Shown piece by piece: positions 7,330-16,253 of a stretch of DNA of 38,273 nt. The DNA comes from Synechococcus sp. RedBA-s. GTDB lineage: Bacteria > Cyanobacteriota > Cyanobacteriia > PCC-6307 > Cyanobiaceae. The number at the start of each line of letters is the position of its first letter. The first letter of the stretch is position 1. Position numbers and translations under genes: made by a program. The stretch is taken from assembly GCF_024345495.1 (NCBI RefSeq), contig NZ_JAGQBF010000025.1:1-38273 (forward strand). Direction: 5' to 3'. The notes beneath the pieces are model-generated. The model did no database searches and had not been told where the DNA came from. It saw only the letters and a program-made list of their open reading frames with translations.

Positions 7330-9321
7330 TCAGCCCCCGTAGATCGCCTCGATCGCCGCTCCATCGCGCTCGGTGATGCGATCACGGCGCTGCTTGAGGG
7401 TCTGGGTGAGCAAGCCGTTCTCGATCGAGAACGGCTCCACCAGGGCCACCCCAGCCAGGCGTTCGTCGGGCCGCGAGCCCTGGCGAGCCGCCAGCAGGCG
7501 GTTGAATTCGCCACTCAGCGCTTTGAGCAAGGCCCGATCGGCCTTGGCCACGCCTGATCCATCGGCTGAGCCATCGGCGCTGGTCCCGGGGACGGGCAGC
7601 TGGAGAGCCCTGGCGAAGGCGGCCAGGGGGTCAGCGCGGGGCACCACCAGGGCGGCGAGCTGGCGACGGTCCTGGCCCACCAACATCACCTGCTCCACCA
7701 GAGGATGGGCCACCAGGGCCTCCTCCAGGGGACCCGGCTCGATGTTCTCGCCACTACTGAGCACGATCGTGTCCTTGGCCCGGCCGGTGAGCACCAGGGT
7801 TCCATCGGCCAGCAGCTGGCCCAGATCGCCGGTGTCGAACCAGCCGTCACCATCCAGCACCGCAGCGGTGGCCTCGGGCTTGCCGAAGTAGCCGGCCATC
7901 ACCTGGGGACCGCGGGCGAGCACCCGACCCCGCTGCCGCCAGGCCAGCGGCACGCCGCTCTCGGGATCGACGATGCGCAGTTCCGTGTCCGGCAGGGGCT
8001 GGCCCGCACTGCCCCGGCGGTTGCGCCAGGGGCGACGGCAGGCCAGCACCGGGCTGGTTTCGGTGAGGCCGTAGCCCACCAGCAGCTCGATGCCGATCGC
8101 CTCGAAGAAGCCATCCACGTGCAGGGCCAGGGCGCCACCGCCGCTGATGGCCGTGCGCAGGGCACCGCCCGAGAGCTGCTGGCGCACCTTGGGCCAGAGC
8201 AGGGCAGAGGCCAGGCCGTGACCCGGCCAGCTCAACAGCCAGCCCAGGCCAGCGGCCAGCCGCCCCAGCGGCAGCTGGGGCTCCAGGGTGAGGGCGAGGG
8301 CGCGCCGGCGCGACTGGCCATGCCAGCGACTCAGCCGCAGGGCCTGACGGATCAGCCCCTGGCGGGAGGGGGGCATGGCCTCGAGGGCATCCTCGAAACC
8401 GGCAAGCAGGGCCTCCCACAGCCTCGGCACACTGATCATGTACTGGGGCCTCACCCGCTGCAGGTCGGGGCGCAGGTGCTTGAGGGTGGTGTAGCTCTGG
8501 CGGCAGCCACAGGAGAGCAGGAAGTATTCGGCGGTGCGCTCGTAGGCATGCCAGATCGGCAGCACGCTGAGCACGCGATCGGCCGGCCGCGGCGCCACCG
8601 CCACCCCCAGGGTGCGCAGCTGGTGCAGCAGGTTGGCCTGGCTGAGGGGGACCCCCTTGGGGCGGCCGGTGGTGCCTGAGGTGTAGAGCAGGGTGGCCAG
8701 GCGTTCAGGGCCCTGAACCGGCGCGGGGGGCGCCTCGGCATCCTCACGGAGGCCAAGGGCCTCGAAGGCGTCCCAGCTCAGTTGCCGCGGCCCGAGGCAC
8801 GAGGGAGCACTGCCATTGCCAGCGGGGGCCTCATCTTCCAGCAGCACCACGAAGCGCAGCCGATCGAGGGCAGCGGGCTCCAGGCCCAGGCGCTCCAGCA
8901 GGGCTGCCGATTCCACCACCAGCCCGACGGCGCCGGAGTCGTCAAGGATGTAACGCAGTTCCTCGAGGGGGGCGCTGCTGCCGCGCACCGCGTCGGCGGC
9001 GCCGCAGACCATGATCCCCTGGTCGGCCAGCAGCCAGCGGGGGCTGTTCTCCGAGAACAGGGCCACCACATCCCCCTCCCTCAGGCCCAGCAACGCGAAG
9101 GCCGCAGCCGCCCGCTGGATGCGGGCGTTGAGCTCGCGGTAGGAGAACTGCTCCGGCGGACGGGCATGGGGTGCATCGAGGGCGATGGCCTCCCCATGGC
9201 GCTGGGCGAGGACGGGCCAGAGGCCTTCGAGTCCCTTCAGACCGCCCCAGTCGGCGCGCTGGGCCAGGGCCTGCTCATCGAGCCGGTCCCCCGACCAGAG
9301 GATCGAGGCGGTGCCGTCCAT
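7330..9321 (-). CDS. AMP-forming long-chain acyl-ACP/acyl-CoA synthetase
   Basis: An adenylate-forming enzyme that activates fatty acids; cyanobacterial members of this type (Aas) mainly recycle free fatty acids onto acyl carrier protein. With the start at ATG 9321 it has 663 residues. Motifs: Thr-Ser-Gly-Thr-Thr-Gly-Arg-Pro-Lys-Gly at 214-223, Tyr-Gly-Leu-Thr-Glu-Thr-Ser-Pro at 417-424, Trp-Phe-Asp-Thr-Gly-Asp-Leu at 494-500, and Gly-Arg-Ala-Lys-Asp-Thr-Ile at 513-519. The frame is open further upstream to 9462, but that would overlap lipB by 112 bases, so 9321, 30 bases after the lipB stop, is preferred. The choice between ACP and CoA as acceptor is an inference from the phylum. Confidence 0.9.
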   Translation of the reverse strand: MDGTASILWSGDRLDEQALAQRADWGGLKGLEGLWPVLAQRHGEAIALDAPHARPPEQFSYRELNARIQRAAAAFALLGLREGDVVALFSENSPRWLLADQGIMVCGAADAVRGSSAPLEELRYILDDSGAVGLVVESAALLERLGLEPAALDRLRFVVLLEDEAPAGNGSAPSCLGPRQLSWDAFEALGLREDAEAPPAPVQGPERLATLLYTSGTTGRPKGVPLSQANLLHQLRTLGVAVAPRPADRVLSVLPIWHAYERTAEYFLLSCGCRQSYTTLKHLRPDLQRVRPQYMISVPRLWEALLAGFEDALEAMPPSRQGLIRQALRLSRWHGQSRRRALALTLEPQLPLGRLAAGLGWLLSWPGHGLASALLWPKVRQQLSGGALRTAISGGGALALHVDGFFEAIGIELLVGYGLTETSPVLACRRPWRNRRGSAGQPLPDTELRIVDPESGVPLAWRQRGRVLARGPQVMAGYFGKPEATAAVLDGDGWFDTGDLGQLLADGTLVLTGRAKDTIVLSSGENIEPGPLEEALVAHPLVEQVMLVGQDRRQLAALVVPRADPLAAFARALQLPVPGTSADGSADGSGVAKADRALLKALSGEFNRLLAARQGSRPDERLAGVALVEPFSIENGLLTQTLKQRRDRITERDGAAIEAIYGG

Positions 9322-9350
9322 CGTCGCGTCGCATGCGTGGCCCAGGCTTA

Positions 9351-10034
9351 TCACCGCCACGGCCATTCCGCGGGTTCCGGTGGCCGGAGCTCCAGGCCGA
9401 ACCGCCGGGCCAGGGCCTGGCGCAGCAGGGGCTGAACCGTGGCGATCGTCAGCTCCGGGCACCAGTCGCTCAGGCGTGTCACCCCATGGCCCGTCAATCC
9501 GCAGGGAACGATGGCGCCGAAGCCCTCCAGCGGACAGCTCACATTGAGGGCCAGGCCGTGCTGGCTGATCCAGCGGCGGGCACCCACACCGATGGCCGCC
9601 ACCTTGCGCCCCTCCAGCCAGACCCCGGTGAGGCCCTCCAGCCGTTCTCCCCTCAGCCCGAGGGCCGCCAGCACCTCCAGCACCGCCGCCTCCAGCTCAC
9701 GCAGGTAGAGGTGGAGATCACCACCATGACGCTGCAGAGCCAGCACCGGGTAGGCCACCAGCTGACCGGGCAGGTGGTGGGTCACTTCGCCGCCCCGGTC
9801 GATGCGAAAGAGTGGGGCGGGGGGATCGCAGGGATCGAAGCCCAGGAAGCGCTCGCTGGCGCCGCGGCCCAGGGTGTAGCAGGGGGGGTGCTGCAACAGC
9901 AGCAGGGCTTCCGGGCCATCGGGGTCTCCCAAGAGGCGCTCCTGCCACTGCCGCTGCCACATCCAGGCCTGCTCAAACGGCACCGGCAGGGCAGGTTCAA
10001 CAAGGATTGCGTCGAGGCCCGGAGTTATGCGCAA
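9351..10034 (-). CDS. lipB: Lipoyl(octanoyl) transferase
   Basis: Moves octanoyl from acyl carrier protein to the lipoyl domains of E2 and related proteins, before sulfur insertion by LipA. The 227-residue length is typical. It shows Arg80-Gly-Gly-Glu-Val-Thr-His-His87-Leu-Pro-Gly-Gln, catalytic Lys144 in Gly-Arg-Lys-Val-Ala-Ala-Ile-Gly, and catalytic Cys178 in Ile-Val-Pro-Cys-Gly-Leu. It is the first gene of the minus-strand run leading to the E2 gene and is divergent from lrtA with 47 bases between. Confidence 0.95.
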   Translation of the reverse strand: MRITPGLDAILVEPALPVPFEQAWMWQRQWQERLLGDPDGPEALLLLQHPPCYTLGRGASERFLGFDPCDPPAPLFRIDRGGEVTHHLPGQLVAYPVLALQRHGGDLHLYLRELEAAVLEVLAALGLRGERLEGLTGVWLEGRKVAAIGVGARRWISQHGLALNVSCPLEGFGAIVPCGLTGHGVTRLSDWCPELTIATVQPLLRQALARRFGLELRPPEPAEWPWR

Positions 10035-10067
10035 ACCGCTTCCTACAGTTGGGTCAGAACGACCAGC

Positions 10068-10074
10068 GAGGGGA
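10068..10074 (+). promoter_or_regulatory. Ribosome binding site of lrtA/hpf
   Basis: GAGGGGA ends seven bases before the ATG at 10082. This is one of the few strong Shine-Dalgarno sequences in the window and fixes the start of the hibernation factor. The promoter must lie within the 47-base gap or inside the divergent lipB 5' end; TACAGT at 10044-10049 is a possible -10 but lacks a good -35. Confidence 0.65.
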
Positions 10075-10081
10075 CTGATCC

Positions 10082-10669
10082 ATGAAGCTGTTGATTCACG
10101 GCCGCAATCTCGATGTCACACCGGCCATCCGTGATTACACGGAAGCAAAGCTCGGTCGTGCCATCAATCATTACGAAGGCCTGGTCAAAGAAGCTGATGT
10201 TCATCTCTCCGTGGCGCGCAACCCCAGGGTGGCGCAACAGACTGCCGAGGTCACTGTTTATGCCAATGGGATGGTGATTCGCGCCCAGGAACGCAGTGAG
10301 AACCTCTACGCCAGCATCGACATGGTGGCGGGCAAGCTGAGCCGTCAGCTGCGCCGCTACAAGGATCGCCTCAGTGATCACCACGGAGCCGGATCCCCGG
10401 CCAATGGCGTTGACGATACCGAACAGCCCAGCCTGGAGGGAATTCTTCCCGATGATCTGATCGGCAGCCGGGAGCCCACCCTGCCGGCACCGGCGGTGCG
10501 GCGCAAGTACTTCTCGATGCCGTCAATGAGCCTGGATCAGGCCCTGCACCAATTGGAGCTGATCGACCACGATTTCTATGTGTTCCGGGAGGAATCCAGC
10601 GGAGGTCTCCAGGTGGTCTATCGCCGCAACCATGGTGGATTCGGTGTAATCCAGCCCAAAGACTCCTGA
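10082..10669 (+). CDS. hpf: Long-form ribosome hibernation promoting factor (LrtA type)
   Basis: Binds the 30S decoding region and promotes formation of inactive 100S ribosome dimers in the dark or stationary phase. Cyanobacterial orthologues were named LrtA, for light-repressed transcript. The 195-residue product has an N-terminal beta-alpha domain (about 1-105) with the expected Ile-His-Gly-Arg-Asn-Leu-Asp-Val-Thr start. A variable linker (about 106-138) and the C-terminal dimerisation domain (about 139-190) with Arg-Lys-Tyr-Phe-Ser-Met-Pro follow, which makes it the long form. It precedes deoC and recO on the same strand. Confidence 0.93.
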   Translation: MKLLIHGRNLDVTPAIRDYTEAKLGRAINHYEGLVKEADVHLSVARNPRVAQQTAEVTVYANGMVIRAQERSENLYASIDMVAGKLSRQLRRYKDRLSDHHGAGSPANGVDDTEQPSLEGILPDDLIGSREPTLPAPAVRRKYFSMPSMSLDQALHQLELIDHDFYVFREESSGGLQVVYRRNHGGFGVIQPKDS

Positions 10670-10693
10670 CCCCTCCTGAATCGCCCCAGCCCC

Positions 10694-11377
10694 GTGACGC
10701 GTGACTCCAGGCTCAGGGGGCCCCTGCCCGATCTGGCCCCACTGATCGAGCATGCCCTCCTTGATCCCCACCGGGGCCTGGAGAGCGTGCAGCAGGCCTG
10801 TGATCAGGCTCGCCACTACGGTTTCGCGGCGGTGTGCGTCTCCTCCCGCTGGGTGGCCGCCGCCCGGGAGCGGCTGGGGGGAGCCGGCAGCGTCAAGTTG
10901 GTGGCGGTGGTGGCCTTCCCCTTTGGGGCGGTGCCGGCGTCGATCAAGCGGGCGGAAGCCGAGGCGGCCGCCAGCGCCGGCGCCGACGAACTCGATGTGG
11001 TGCCCGATTTCGGTGCCCTCGCCGATGGTGACGGCGGCTCGATCTACCAGGAGCTGGGCTCGATCGTGGAGCTCGGTCTGCCGGTGAAGGTGATCCAGGA
11101 GGTGGGGCGGCTGGATCCAGCCGCCCTGGAGCTGCTGGTGGAGGCCTCGATCGATGCCGGGGCCGCCTTCCTCAAGACCGGCAGTGGCTTCGGCCCAGCC
11201 GTGACCCCTGAGCAGGTGAGCCATCTGCGCGAGCTGGCCCGGGGACGGGCGGGGATCAAGGCGTCCGGTGGCATCGCCGGACTGGAGCAGGCCTTTGATC
11301 TGGTGGCCGCCGGTGCCACACGACTGGGCACCAGCCGCGGCATCGCCCTGATCGAGGCCATGCGCGCCCCGGCCTGA
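10694..11377 (+). CDS. deoC: Deoxyribose-phosphate aldolase
   Basis: Cleaves 2-deoxyribose 5-phosphate to glyceraldehyde 3-phosphate and acetaldehyde. The 227-residue TIM-barrel protein has Asp101 in Asp-Glu-Leu-Asp-Val-Val, the Schiff-base Lys161 in Ala-Phe-Leu-Lys-Thr-Gly-Ser-Gly, and Lys189 in Ile-Lys-Ala-Ser-Gly-Gly-Ile. Start is GTG at 10694, 24 bases after the hpf stop. Its stop codon shares one base with the recO ATG (TGATG), which suggests translational coupling. Confidence 0.93.
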   Translation: MTRDSRLRGPLPDLAPLIEHALLDPHRGLESVQQACDQARHYGFAAVCVSSRWVAAARERLGGAGSVKLVAVVAFPFGAVPASIKRAEAEAAASAGADELDVVPDFGALADGDGGSIYQELGSIVELGLPVKVIQEVGRLDPAALELLVEASIDAGAAFLKTGSGFGPAVTPEQVSHLRELARGRAGIKASGGIAGLEQAFDLVAAGATRLGTSRGIALIEAMRAPA

Positions 11378-12204
11378 TGCCCGAGGAATCGCTGGAGGGT
11401 CTCTCGCTCAAATGCGGTCCCCTGGGGGAGCACGACCGGCTGCTCACCCTGCTCAGCGACAACGGCGGCCTCTGCCGGCTGGCGGTGCCGGGCGCCCGAC
11501 GCCCTCGCAGCAGCCTGGCGGCGGCGGTGCCCCTGTCCCTGTTGCGGCTTCAGGTGGGCGGTGGCCGCGGCCTGCGGCGGGTGCGCCAGCTGCGGGTGAT
11601 CCACAACTTCAGCCAACTGGGTCAGCGCCTGGAGACCCTTGCCGCCGCCCAATCGCTGGCGGAGCTCTGCTTGCAGCTGGTGGCCGACGGCGATGGGCTG
11701 GCCGGAGCCCTCGACGACCTCACCCTGCAGCTGCGCCGCCTGGAGCTGGTGGTGTCGGAGCGCCAGGACTCCCTCGAAGCCCTGGCGCTCGCCGTGCAGG
11801 GACATGTGCACCTGCTGGCGCTGGGGGGCTACGGGCTGCCGCTGCAGCGCTGCGCCCGCAGCGGCGAGCCCCTGGCGCCCCCCCTGGGCAACCGTGACTG
11901 GCGCTGCAGCCTGCTGCCCAGTGAGGGGCTGGTGATCGGCGCGGTGACCGGGGCGATGCTGGTGCTGAACGCATCGGAGCTGGCCCTGCTGCAACGGCTG
12001 CCGCGTCCCGCCCTGCCCCGCTGCCGCGACGGCACCTTGATGGGACCGGCCTGGGTCTGGCTGCGGCTGCTGCAGCTGGTGCAGGTGTGGTGCCAGGAGC
12101 ACCTGGGCCGGCGGGGCAAGGCCCTGGGACTGCTGCAGGGCTGCTTCAGCGCCGAGGCGCAGGGGCGCCATGGCGCTGCGCCATCATTGCCGCCGAACGA
12201 CTGA
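11377..12204 (+). CDS. recO: DNA repair protein RecO
   Basis: Loads RecA with RecR at gapped DNA and anneals SSB-coated strands. The 275-residue product opens with the RecO OB-fold pattern (Leu-Gly-Glu-His-Asp-Arg-Leu-Leu-Thr-Leu-Leu, about 15-25), followed by Ala-Val-Pro-Gly-Ala-Arg-Arg-Pro. A helical C-terminal domain contains Leu-Gly-Gly-Tyr-Gly-Leu-Pro-Leu. The four-cysteine zinc site of some RecO proteins is not evident; only scattered Cys at about 154 and 172 are seen. Its 3' end overlaps the start of the MFS gene by 35 bases if that gene begins at its first ATG. Confidence 0.88.
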   Translation: MPEESLEGLSLKCGPLGEHDRLLTLLSDNGGLCRLAVPGARRPRSSLAAAVPLSLLRLQVGGGRGLRRVRQLRVIHNFSQLGQRLETLAAAQSLAELCLQLVADGDGLAGALDDLTLQLRRLELVVSERQDSLEALALAVQGHVHLLALGGYGLPLQRCARSGEPLAPPLGNRDWRCSLLPSEGLVIGAVTGAMLVLNASELALLQRLPRPALPRCRDGTLMGPAWVWLRLLQLVQVWCQEHLGRRGKALGLLQGCFSAEAQGRHGAAPSLPPND

Positions 12205-13618
12205 CACCTGGAGCGGATTGTCCCGGCCGACCGCCACCCCCCCTCCGGAACCCTCCGAGGAGACCAGCCCCGCCGCTGGAGAGGCCAGTGGCTCGCGCAC
12301 CGACGGGCTGCAGGCCGTGCTGGCCCTCCCCGACTTCCGCAGGCTCTGGCTGGGGCAGGTCTTCTCCCAGCTGGCCGACAAGTTCTACATCGTGCTGATG
12401 GTGTTCCTGATCGCCCAGTACTGGGTGACGGACACCCCCCAGAACAACATGGTGCTGGCCGAGGCGGCGGCCAGCCTGCGGCTGGATTTCGAAACCCGCG
12501 CCCAGATGATCACCCTGCTGGCCACGGGGATCTACGTGGCCAACACCGTGCCGGCGATGCTGTTGGGCACCGTGGCCGGTGTCTGGGCCGACCGCTGGCC
12601 CAAACGCCAGGTGATGGTGGCCTCCAACGCCCTGCGGGCCGGCCTCACCCTGCTGGCCCCCCTGGCGCTGCTGCCCGGCCCCCAGTGGCTGGGGCTGACC
12701 TGGGGCTACTGGGGCCTGGTGGCCATGACCTTCCTGGAGTCGGTACTCACCCAGTTCTTCGCGCCGGCCGAGCAGGCCGCCATTCCGTTGCTGGTGCCGA
12801 GGCCAAGCATGCTGGCGGCCATGTCGCTGTATCAGGCCACCAGCATGGGGGCCACGATCGTGGGCTTCGCCCTGGGCGATCCGGTGCTGCGGCTGCTGCG
12901 CTCCAGCCTCAAGGCCATCGGCATCGGTGGCGGTGAATTCGTGCTGCTGCCGCTCTGCTACGGCCTGGCGGCCGTGTTCATCAGCACGATCCAGATGGAG
13001 GAGCCAGAGAAGGTGGAGCGGGGCACCAGCGTCTGGAGTGAGATCGCCGAGGGCATCGAGGTACTGCGTGAGCGGGCCAGCGTCAGGCGGGCCCTGCTGC
13101 AACTGGTGCTGCTCTACAGCATCCTGGCGGCCCTGTATGTGCTGGCCATCAGCCTGGCCTCGGCCATCGAAGGGCTCGGTCCCACCCGTTTCGGCACCCT
13201 GCTGGCCATGAGCGGCGTGGGCATGGCCTGCGGCGCCCTCGGCGTGGCCCAGCTGGGCCAGGGCCTCAACCGCCGGCGCATGGCCTCCACCGGCCTGGCG
13301 ATGATCGCCTTCAGCCTGGTGCTGCTGGGCCAGGGACGGGGCAGCCTGCTGCTCACCCTCGGCCTCTGCGGCCTGCTGGGCATCGGCGCGGCGCTGGTGG
13401 CGATTCCGTCGCAGACCACCATCCAGGACGACACCCCGGAGGAGATGCGCGGCAAGGTCTTCGGCCTGCAGAACAACTTGATCAACGTGGCCCTCAGCCT
13501 GCCCCTGGTGCTGGCCGGGGCGGTGGTGAGCCGCTACGGCCTGATGCCGGTGCTGTGGGGCCTGGCGGCGGTCACCCTGATCGCCGCGCTGATCGAGAAG
13601 CCCTGGCAGCGCTGCTAG
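12170..13618 (+). CDS. Major facilitator superfamily transporter
   Basis: An inner-membrane secondary transporter of about 482 residues. It has a soluble N-terminal stretch of about 50 residues, then Phe-Arg-Arg-Leu-Trp-Leu-Gly-Gln-Val-Phe-Ser, typical of helix 1 of the drug or enterobactin-exporter type. About twelve hydrophobic segments follow, with the helix 2-3 signature Gly-Val-Trp-Ala-Asp-Arg-Trp-Pro-Lys-Arg near 138-147. Substrate unknown; an efflux role is only a guess from the subfamily. The start at ATG 12170 overlaps recO by 35 bases and has an AGGGG nearby; a TTG at 12218 would avoid the overlap. Confidence 0.87.
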   Translation: MALRHHCRRTTDTWSGLSRPTATPPPEPSEETSPAAGEASGSRTDGLQAVLALPDFRRLWLGQVFSQLADKFYIVLMVFLIAQYWVTDTPQNNMVLAEAAASLRLDFETRAQMITLLATGIYVANTVPAMLLGTVAGVWADRWPKRQVMVASNALRAGLTLLAPLALLPGPQWLGLTWGYWGLVAMTFLESVLTQFFAPAEQAAIPLLVPRPSMLAAMSLYQATSMGATIVGFALGDPVLRLLRSSLKAIGIGGGEFVLLPLCYGLAAVFISTIQMEEPEKVERGTSVWSEIAEGIEVLRERASVRRALLQLVLLYSILAALYVLAISLASAIEGLGPTRFGTLLAMSGVGMACGALGVAQLGQGLNRRRMASTGLAMIAFSLVLLGQGRGSLLLTLGLCGLLGIGAALVAIPSQTTIQDDTPEEMRGKVFGLQNNLINVALSLPLVLAGAVVSRYGLMPVLWGLAAVTLIAALIEKPWQRC

Positions 13619-13646
13619 CGTTTCCGCCAGGACGAGGCCTGAACCG

Positions 13647-14870
13647 TTGGCCCACATTGCGTGGCTGGGCAAGAAGTCCCCCTTCTGCGGCAACGTCACC
13701 TACAGCCTCTCGACCACCGAGCGGCTTCGGCAACACGGCCATCAGGTCAGCTTCATCCATTTCGACACCCCTGCCACCGGCCTGGGGCGCTCCTGGGATC
13801 CGAATCAGCCGGTGGAGGCCAACCAGCAGCGCAGCCCGGTGGCCAGCAATCTCACCGGTGACCGAACCCCAGATGTGGCCCTGTCCTACCTGGTGAAGTC
13901 CCAGGTGTACACGATCCCCTCGCCTGGGGCCCAGCGGGAGCTGCGCGAATCCCTGGAGCGCCTGCGCCCCGACCTGGTGCACGCCAGCCTCACCCTCTCC
14001 CCCCTGGATTTCCGCCTGCCGGACCTCTGCCAGTACCTGGGGGTGCCGCTGGTGGCAACCTTCCATCCCGCCTTCGACGCCGGTCTGCGCAACATCACCG
14101 CCGGCACCCAGCAGCTCACCTACCAGCTCTACGCCCCGGCCCTGGCCCGCTTCGATCGGGTGATCGTCTTCTCCGAACTGCAGGCCGAGGTGCTGGCGCG
14201 GCTGGGGGTGCGCGAGGAGCGCCTGGCGGTGATCCCCAACGGGGTGGATCCAGGCCTCTGGTGCCCCCCCGAGCCGACCACACCCTCGCGGGAACTGGTC
14301 AGCCTCCGCAGCCGCCTGGGCCAGCGCCGCGTCTTCCTCTACATGGGACGACTGGCCACTGAGAAGAACGTGGAAGCGCTGCTGCGGGCCTGGCGGCTGG
14401 TGCGGCCGGCGGGCTGCCTGCTGGTGATCGTCGGCGATGGCCCCCTGCGCCAGGCCCTGCAGGGCAACAGCGACGAGCAGGACGTGCTCTGGTGGGGCTA
14501 CGAAGCGAACCTGCAGCAGCGGGTGGCCCTGCTGCAGGCGGCCGATGTTTTCCTGCTGCCCTCGTTGGTGGAGGGTCTTTCCCTGGCCCTGCTGGAGGCG
14601 ATGGCCAGCGGCACCGCCTGCGTGGCCACCGATGCCGGCGCCGACGGCGAAGTGCTGGAGGGAGGGGCCGGCATCGTCATCAGCACCCAGGGGGTGACCA
14701 CCCAACTACGCACGCTGCTGCCGGTGCTGCGCGATCAACCGGTGCTGACCGCCGAACTGGGTCGCCGGGCCCGGGAGCGGGTTCTGGAGCGCTACACCCT
14801 GGCCCGCAACATCGAGCAGCTGGAGGCTCTCTATGCCGAACTGGTGCCCCAGGGCAGCCTTGCCGCCTGA
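13647..14870 (+). CDS. GT4-type glycosyltransferase
   Basis: A 407-residue GT-B fold glycosyltransferase. The N-terminal acceptor domain holds Thr-Phe-His-Pro at 138-141 and a Pro-Asn-Gly-Val-Asp at 197-201. The C-terminal donor domain shows Met-Gly-Arg-Leu-Ala-Thr-Glu-Lys-Asn at 233-241 and the EX7E motif, Glu309 and Glu317, in Glu-Gly-Leu-Ser-Leu-Ala-Leu-Leu-Glu. The closest idea is a lipid or cell-envelope mannosyl/glucosyl transferase, but the sequence gives no specific substrate. Start is TTG at 13647, with GAGG about ten bases upstream. It ends 18 bases before the convergent acyltransferase gene. Confidence 0.85.
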   Translation: MAHIAWLGKKSPFCGNVTYSLSTTERLRQHGHQVSFIHFDTPATGLGRSWDPNQPVEANQQRSPVASNLTGDRTPDVALSYLVKSQVYTIPSPGAQRELRESLERLRPDLVHASLTLSPLDFRLPDLCQYLGVPLVATFHPAFDAGLRNITAGTQQLTYQLYAPALARFDRVIVFSELQAEVLARLGVREERLAVIPNGVDPGLWCPPEPTTPSRELVSLRSRLGQRRVFLYMGRLATEKNVEALLRAWRLVRPAGCLLVIVGDGPLRQALQGNSDEQDVLWWGYEANLQQRVALLQAADVFLLPSLVEGLSLALLEAMASGTACVATDAGADGEVLEGGAGIVISTQGVTTQLRTLLPVLRDQPVLTAELGRRARERVLERYTLARNIEQLEALYAELVPQGSLAA

Positions 14871-14888
14871 AGCTCAGCCACTTTTGCC

Positions 14889-16247
14889 TCAGCCTGAGCC
14901 GATCGCCGCCTCCAGGCGCTCGCGCAGCTCAGCGGTGAGCCGGTCGACGGCCCCGCGGCGGTCGCGGCGGTAGGTGCCGCTGCTCTGGCCCACATCGATG
15001 GGCTCCGCCACCACCATCCGCACCCGCCAGGGGCCCAGGGCTGGCGGACGCTCCTGCTCGCGGCCACGGATCCAGGCGATGACCCGCCAGAGGATCATCA
15101 GCACTTCGCCGTAGCGATCGATGCTGGGCTTCTCGGCCACATAGGAGCCGCCCACGGTGGCGACGTGCTCCACCAGGCGCATGTGGCCCATGCGGATGTC
15201 CGCTTCCTGCGCCGACCAGTCGGCCAGGCTGCGCTCCACCTCGGAGAGTTCCTCCAGATCATCGCGGTAGATGCAGGCCCAGCCCGCCTGCTCGATGCGG
15301 CGGCAGCGCTCCGCCACACTGCCCCGGGGGGAGAGCTGGAAGTGGGCCTCCGCCACGGCCAGGCCCTGCTCACGCAGGCGGTTCAGCCGCCCGGGAAACT
15401 CGCCCGCAGGCGTGGCATCACTGGCGAACTCCCCAGACTGATAAAAGCCCTCCAGCAGCGAGAGCAGCCGCTCCGAGAGGCTGATCAAGCGGCGATAGCG
15501 GTGCTCTGCGGCCTGGTGAACATCGGCCGACAACGGGGCGGGCGCCGTGGTGGCGCCCAGCAGGTCCTCCAGGCGCCCCAGCAGGCGATCGATCGCCCCC
15601 CAGTCGTCGCTGGTGGAGAGGTACTGAAGCCCGATCGGCACGATCAGCACCCGCTCCTGGCGCCCCTCCGCCGCCAGATCCTCACAGCACCAGAAGGCCA
15701 TCTGAGCCAGGCCGGGCTCGAGCGGACTGAGCAGCTCCCCGTGGTTGTTGGTGGCGCCTTCCGGGGCGATCGCCAGGGGGAAGGGGCCGTGGGCGAAGAG
15801 GTCGCGGGCCGTCTTCAGGGCGAGCCGGTCGAGCTTGCCCCGCTGGATCGGGATGCCGCCCAGCTTCGAGAGGATCCAGCCGGCGGCCTCCCCCGCCCAG
15901 AGCGGGATGCCGCGGTCGTAGAGGAACTGGCTGTGGACCGGACCCTTCAACTCCAGTCCATGGCGCCGGGCGGCCCGCGGCACCTCCCGCCAGAGCAACT
16001 GGGCCATCACCAGCGGATCGGTGGTGCTGGGGTGGCGAAAGGCGATCAGCAGGCGGCTGCGGCCGCCCTGGGCCTCCGCAAACAACTGCGCGAGGTGCTC
16101 ACCCCCGGTGGTCTCCACCTGCACAAGACCCCGCGAACGCAGCAGCCATGGCAAGGCCGCCCGGCAGAGCCAGAGCACCCAGCGCTTGTAGTCCGGCGGG
16201 ATGAAGCGAAGGGCCGGTTGGGCGGCCTGGATCCCTGCGCGGGGCAT
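14889..16247 (-). CDS. PlsC-like glycerolipid acyltransferase with long C-terminal extension
   Basis: Probably acylates a lysophospholipid such as 1-acyl-glycerol 3-phosphate. The 452-residue protein has the PlsC acyltransferase core (about 60-225). The catalytic HX4D is visible as His72-Pro-Ser-Thr-Thr-Asp77, and Pro-Glu-Gly at 162-164 contacts the phosphate in the family. About 225 extra residues follow, mostly helical and charged, with no domain I can name. This is much longer than ordinary PlsC (about 240). It lies six bases downstream of the exported SOD gene in the tyrS-pyrF-SOD run. Confidence 0.8.
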   Translation of the reverse strand: MPRAGIQAAQPALRFIPPDYKRWVLWLCRAALPWLLRSRGLVQVETTGGEHLAQLFAEAQGGRSRLLIAFRHPSTTDPLVMAQLLWREVPRAARRHGLELKGPVHSQFLYDRGIPLWAGEAAGWILSKLGGIPIQRGKLDRLALKTARDLFAHGPFPLAIAPEGATNNHGELLSPLEPGLAQMAFWCCEDLAAEGRQERVLIVPIGLQYLSTSDDWGAIDRLLGRLEDLLGATTAPAPLSADVHQAAEHRYRRLISLSERLLSLLEGFYQSGEFASDATPAGEFPGRLNRLREQGLAVAEAHFQLSPRGSVAERCRRIEQAGWACIYRDDLEELSEVERSLADWSAQEADIRMGHMRLVEHVATVGGSYVAEKPSIDRYGEVLMILWRVIAWIRGREQERPPALGPWRVRMVVAEPIDVGQSSGTYRRDRRGAVDRLTAELRERLEAAIGSG

Positions 16248-16253
16248 GGGCGA

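Noticed and set aside
12146-13699. 517-codon minus-strand open frame
   Set aside because: Antisense to the MFS transporter; Gln/His/Gly-rich shadow translation with no motif.
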